DNA of 6,149 nucleotides from an uncultured beta proteobacterium (GTDB lineage: Bacteria; Pseudomonadota; Gammaproteobacteria; Burkholderiales; Burkholderiaceae_C): the NCBI GenBank assembly GCA_903958915.1, contig CAJBVC010000945.1, positions 1 to 6,149 on the forward strand. Direction: 5' to 3'. Each line of letters opens with the position of its first letter. Within the stretch, counting starts at the first letter, position 1. Positions 5,251 through 6,149 of the stretch are shown here, in pieces. Under the pieces are notes generated by a model. That model saw only the letters and a list, made by a program, of their open reading frames with translations. It did no database searches and was not told the DNA's origin. A program made the position numbers and the translations under genes.

Positions 5251-6149
5251 CTATACCGCTTCGATGTTACGCCCGGAAAGGGCTTTGGCGATACCGCGAT
5301 TCATGCGCAGCGCGGCAAAGGATTCGGTGGCGGCGGAAAGCTGTTTGCAGGCTGCCTCGATGGCCGCTGCATCTTCACCGCCCTTCATTGCGCGCACCAC
5401 CTCCATTGCCGAGGCAATGTCTGCAAGCTCAACCGCCTCCAACACGTCGCCATCGGCGTCGAGAGCGCTGCGCGTGGCCAGCAGCAATCGGTCAGCGTCC
5501 ACCTGCGCCTCCACCAACGCCCGCGTACGCATATCCTGCTCGGCGGTGGTGAAGCTCTCCTGCAGCATGCGGGCAATTTGATCATCGGCCAGGCCATACG
5601 AGGGCTTCACCGCAATTTGAGCTGCCACACCACTGACCTGCTCGGTGGCAGAAACATTCAGTAAGCCGTCAGCATCCACAGTAAACGTCACCCGAATGCG
5701 GGCAGCACCGGCAGCCATCGGCGGAATTCCACGCAACTCGAAACGCGCCAGACTGCGGCAGTCTGCCACCAGGTCACGCTCACCTTGCACCACGTGCAAA
5801 GCCAGTGCGGTTTGCCCATCTTTATAGGTGGTGAAATCCTGCGCCATCGCGGTAGGGATGGTCTGGTTGCGCGGCACGATGCGCTCGGACAGCCCGCCCA
5901 TGGTTTCAATGCCTAAAGAGAGCGGAATCACATCGAGCAGCAGCAAGTCGCCCGCAGCGTTGTTGCCGGCGAGCTGGTTGGCCTGGATGGAGGCACCCAG
6001 GGCCACCACTTCATCGGGGTTGAGGTTGGTCAACGGCTCCTGGCCAAAGAACTCGGCCACGGCCGCCTGCACCTGTGGCATGCGGGTGGAACCACCTACC
6101 ATCACCACGCCCTGCACTTCGTCTTTGGTGAGCTTGGCGTCACGCAAGG
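5251..6149 (-). CDS. hscA: Fe-S assembly chaperone HscA (Hsp70 family), 5' half beyond window edge
   Basis: By family, HscA is a specialised Hsp70 that, with cochaperone HscB, uses ATP to help release iron-sulfur clusters from scaffold IscU. About 299 C-terminal residues are present; E. coli HscA is 616, so roughly the first half (most of the ATPase domain) is outside the window. Visible are the ATPase C-terminal motif [32 protein letters not shown], the hydrophobic interdomain linker [16 protein letters not shown], the substrate-binding beta domain with [17 protein letters not shown] and [12 protein letters not shown], and an alpha-helical lid to the C-terminus. The tail lacks the EEVD-like end of cytosolic DnaK forms. 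I call HscA rather than DnaK because fdx follows directly, the linker is [19 protein letters not shown] rather than DnaK's VLLLDVTPL, and the C-terminal lid is short. The upstream isc genes should lie past the right edge. Confidence 0.94.
   Translation of the reverse strand, partial: LRDAKLTKDEVQGVVMVGGSTRMPQVQAAVAEFFGQEPLTNLNPDEVVALGASIQANQLAGNNAAGDLLLLDVIPLSLGIETMGGLSERIVPRNQTIPTAMAQDFTTYKDGQTALALHVVQGERDLVADCRSLARFELRGIPPMAAGAARIRVTFTVDADGLLNVSATEQVSGVAAQIAVKPSYGLADDQIARMLQESFTTAEQDMRTRALVEAQVDADRLLLATRSALDADGDVLEAVELADIASAMEVVRAMKGGEDAAAIEAACKQLSAATESFAALRMNRGIAKALSGRNIEAV

Noticed and set aside
4767..5552. A 261-codon plus-strand frame over the same genes
   Set aside because: Low-complexity Arg/Pro/Ser-rich translation typical of a shadow frame; the minus strand codes convincing dnaQ, fdx and hscA.
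4424..5581. A 385-codon open frame on the plus strand, antisense to dnaQ, fdx and the end of hscA
   Set aside because: It crosses three genes with strong family matches on the other strand, its translation shows no recognisable domain, and long antisense frames are common in GC-rich coding DNA.

Overview
The window is a stretch of ordinary bacterial chromosome with densely packed genes and a fairly high GC content. The proteins look betaproteobacterial: an ISC-type ferredoxin followed directly by dnaQ and a tRNA-Val, and an E. coli-like TapT and thymidine kinase. A Burkholderiales/Comamonadaceae-type host is my best guess. It rests on gene order and protein flavour rather than any marker gene, so the genus is left open. 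Both ends cut through genes (tapT on the left, hscA on the right).

Left block (1-1527, minus strand): a radical SAM enzyme of unknown substrate runs straight into a tRNA acp3U47 transferase (TapT/YfiP, DTW domain) through a GTGA stop/start overlap, so the two are very probably one transcription unit. A 146-bp divergent intergenic region (1528-1673) separates this unit from the next gene and carries a 13-bp direct repeat, each copy containing the palindrome CTCGCGAG. Middle (1674-3389, plus strand): a single AMP-forming acyl-CoA synthetase with intact adenylation motifs and no pathway partners in view.

Right block (3447-6149, minus strand, read from high to low coordinates): hscA (3' half), fdx, dnaQ, tRNA-Val(CAC), an intrinsic terminator, then thymidine kinase. 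hscA-fdx is the end of an isc iron-sulfur assembly operon. dnaQ (the proofreading subunit of DNA polymerase III) follows only 18 bp later, where some other bacteria have iscX. The tRNA has its own consensus -10 box and ends at a hairpin with a T-tract. The tdk start codon lies 13 nt beyond that T-tract, leaving almost no room for a separate promoter or leader.

I found no mobile element, CRISPR array, phage gene or defence system. No gene-free stretch exceeds 300 bp. The points worth a second look are the radical SAM-TapT pair, the paired palindromic repeats, and the tRNA terminator-tdk junction. None is proof of a new system.
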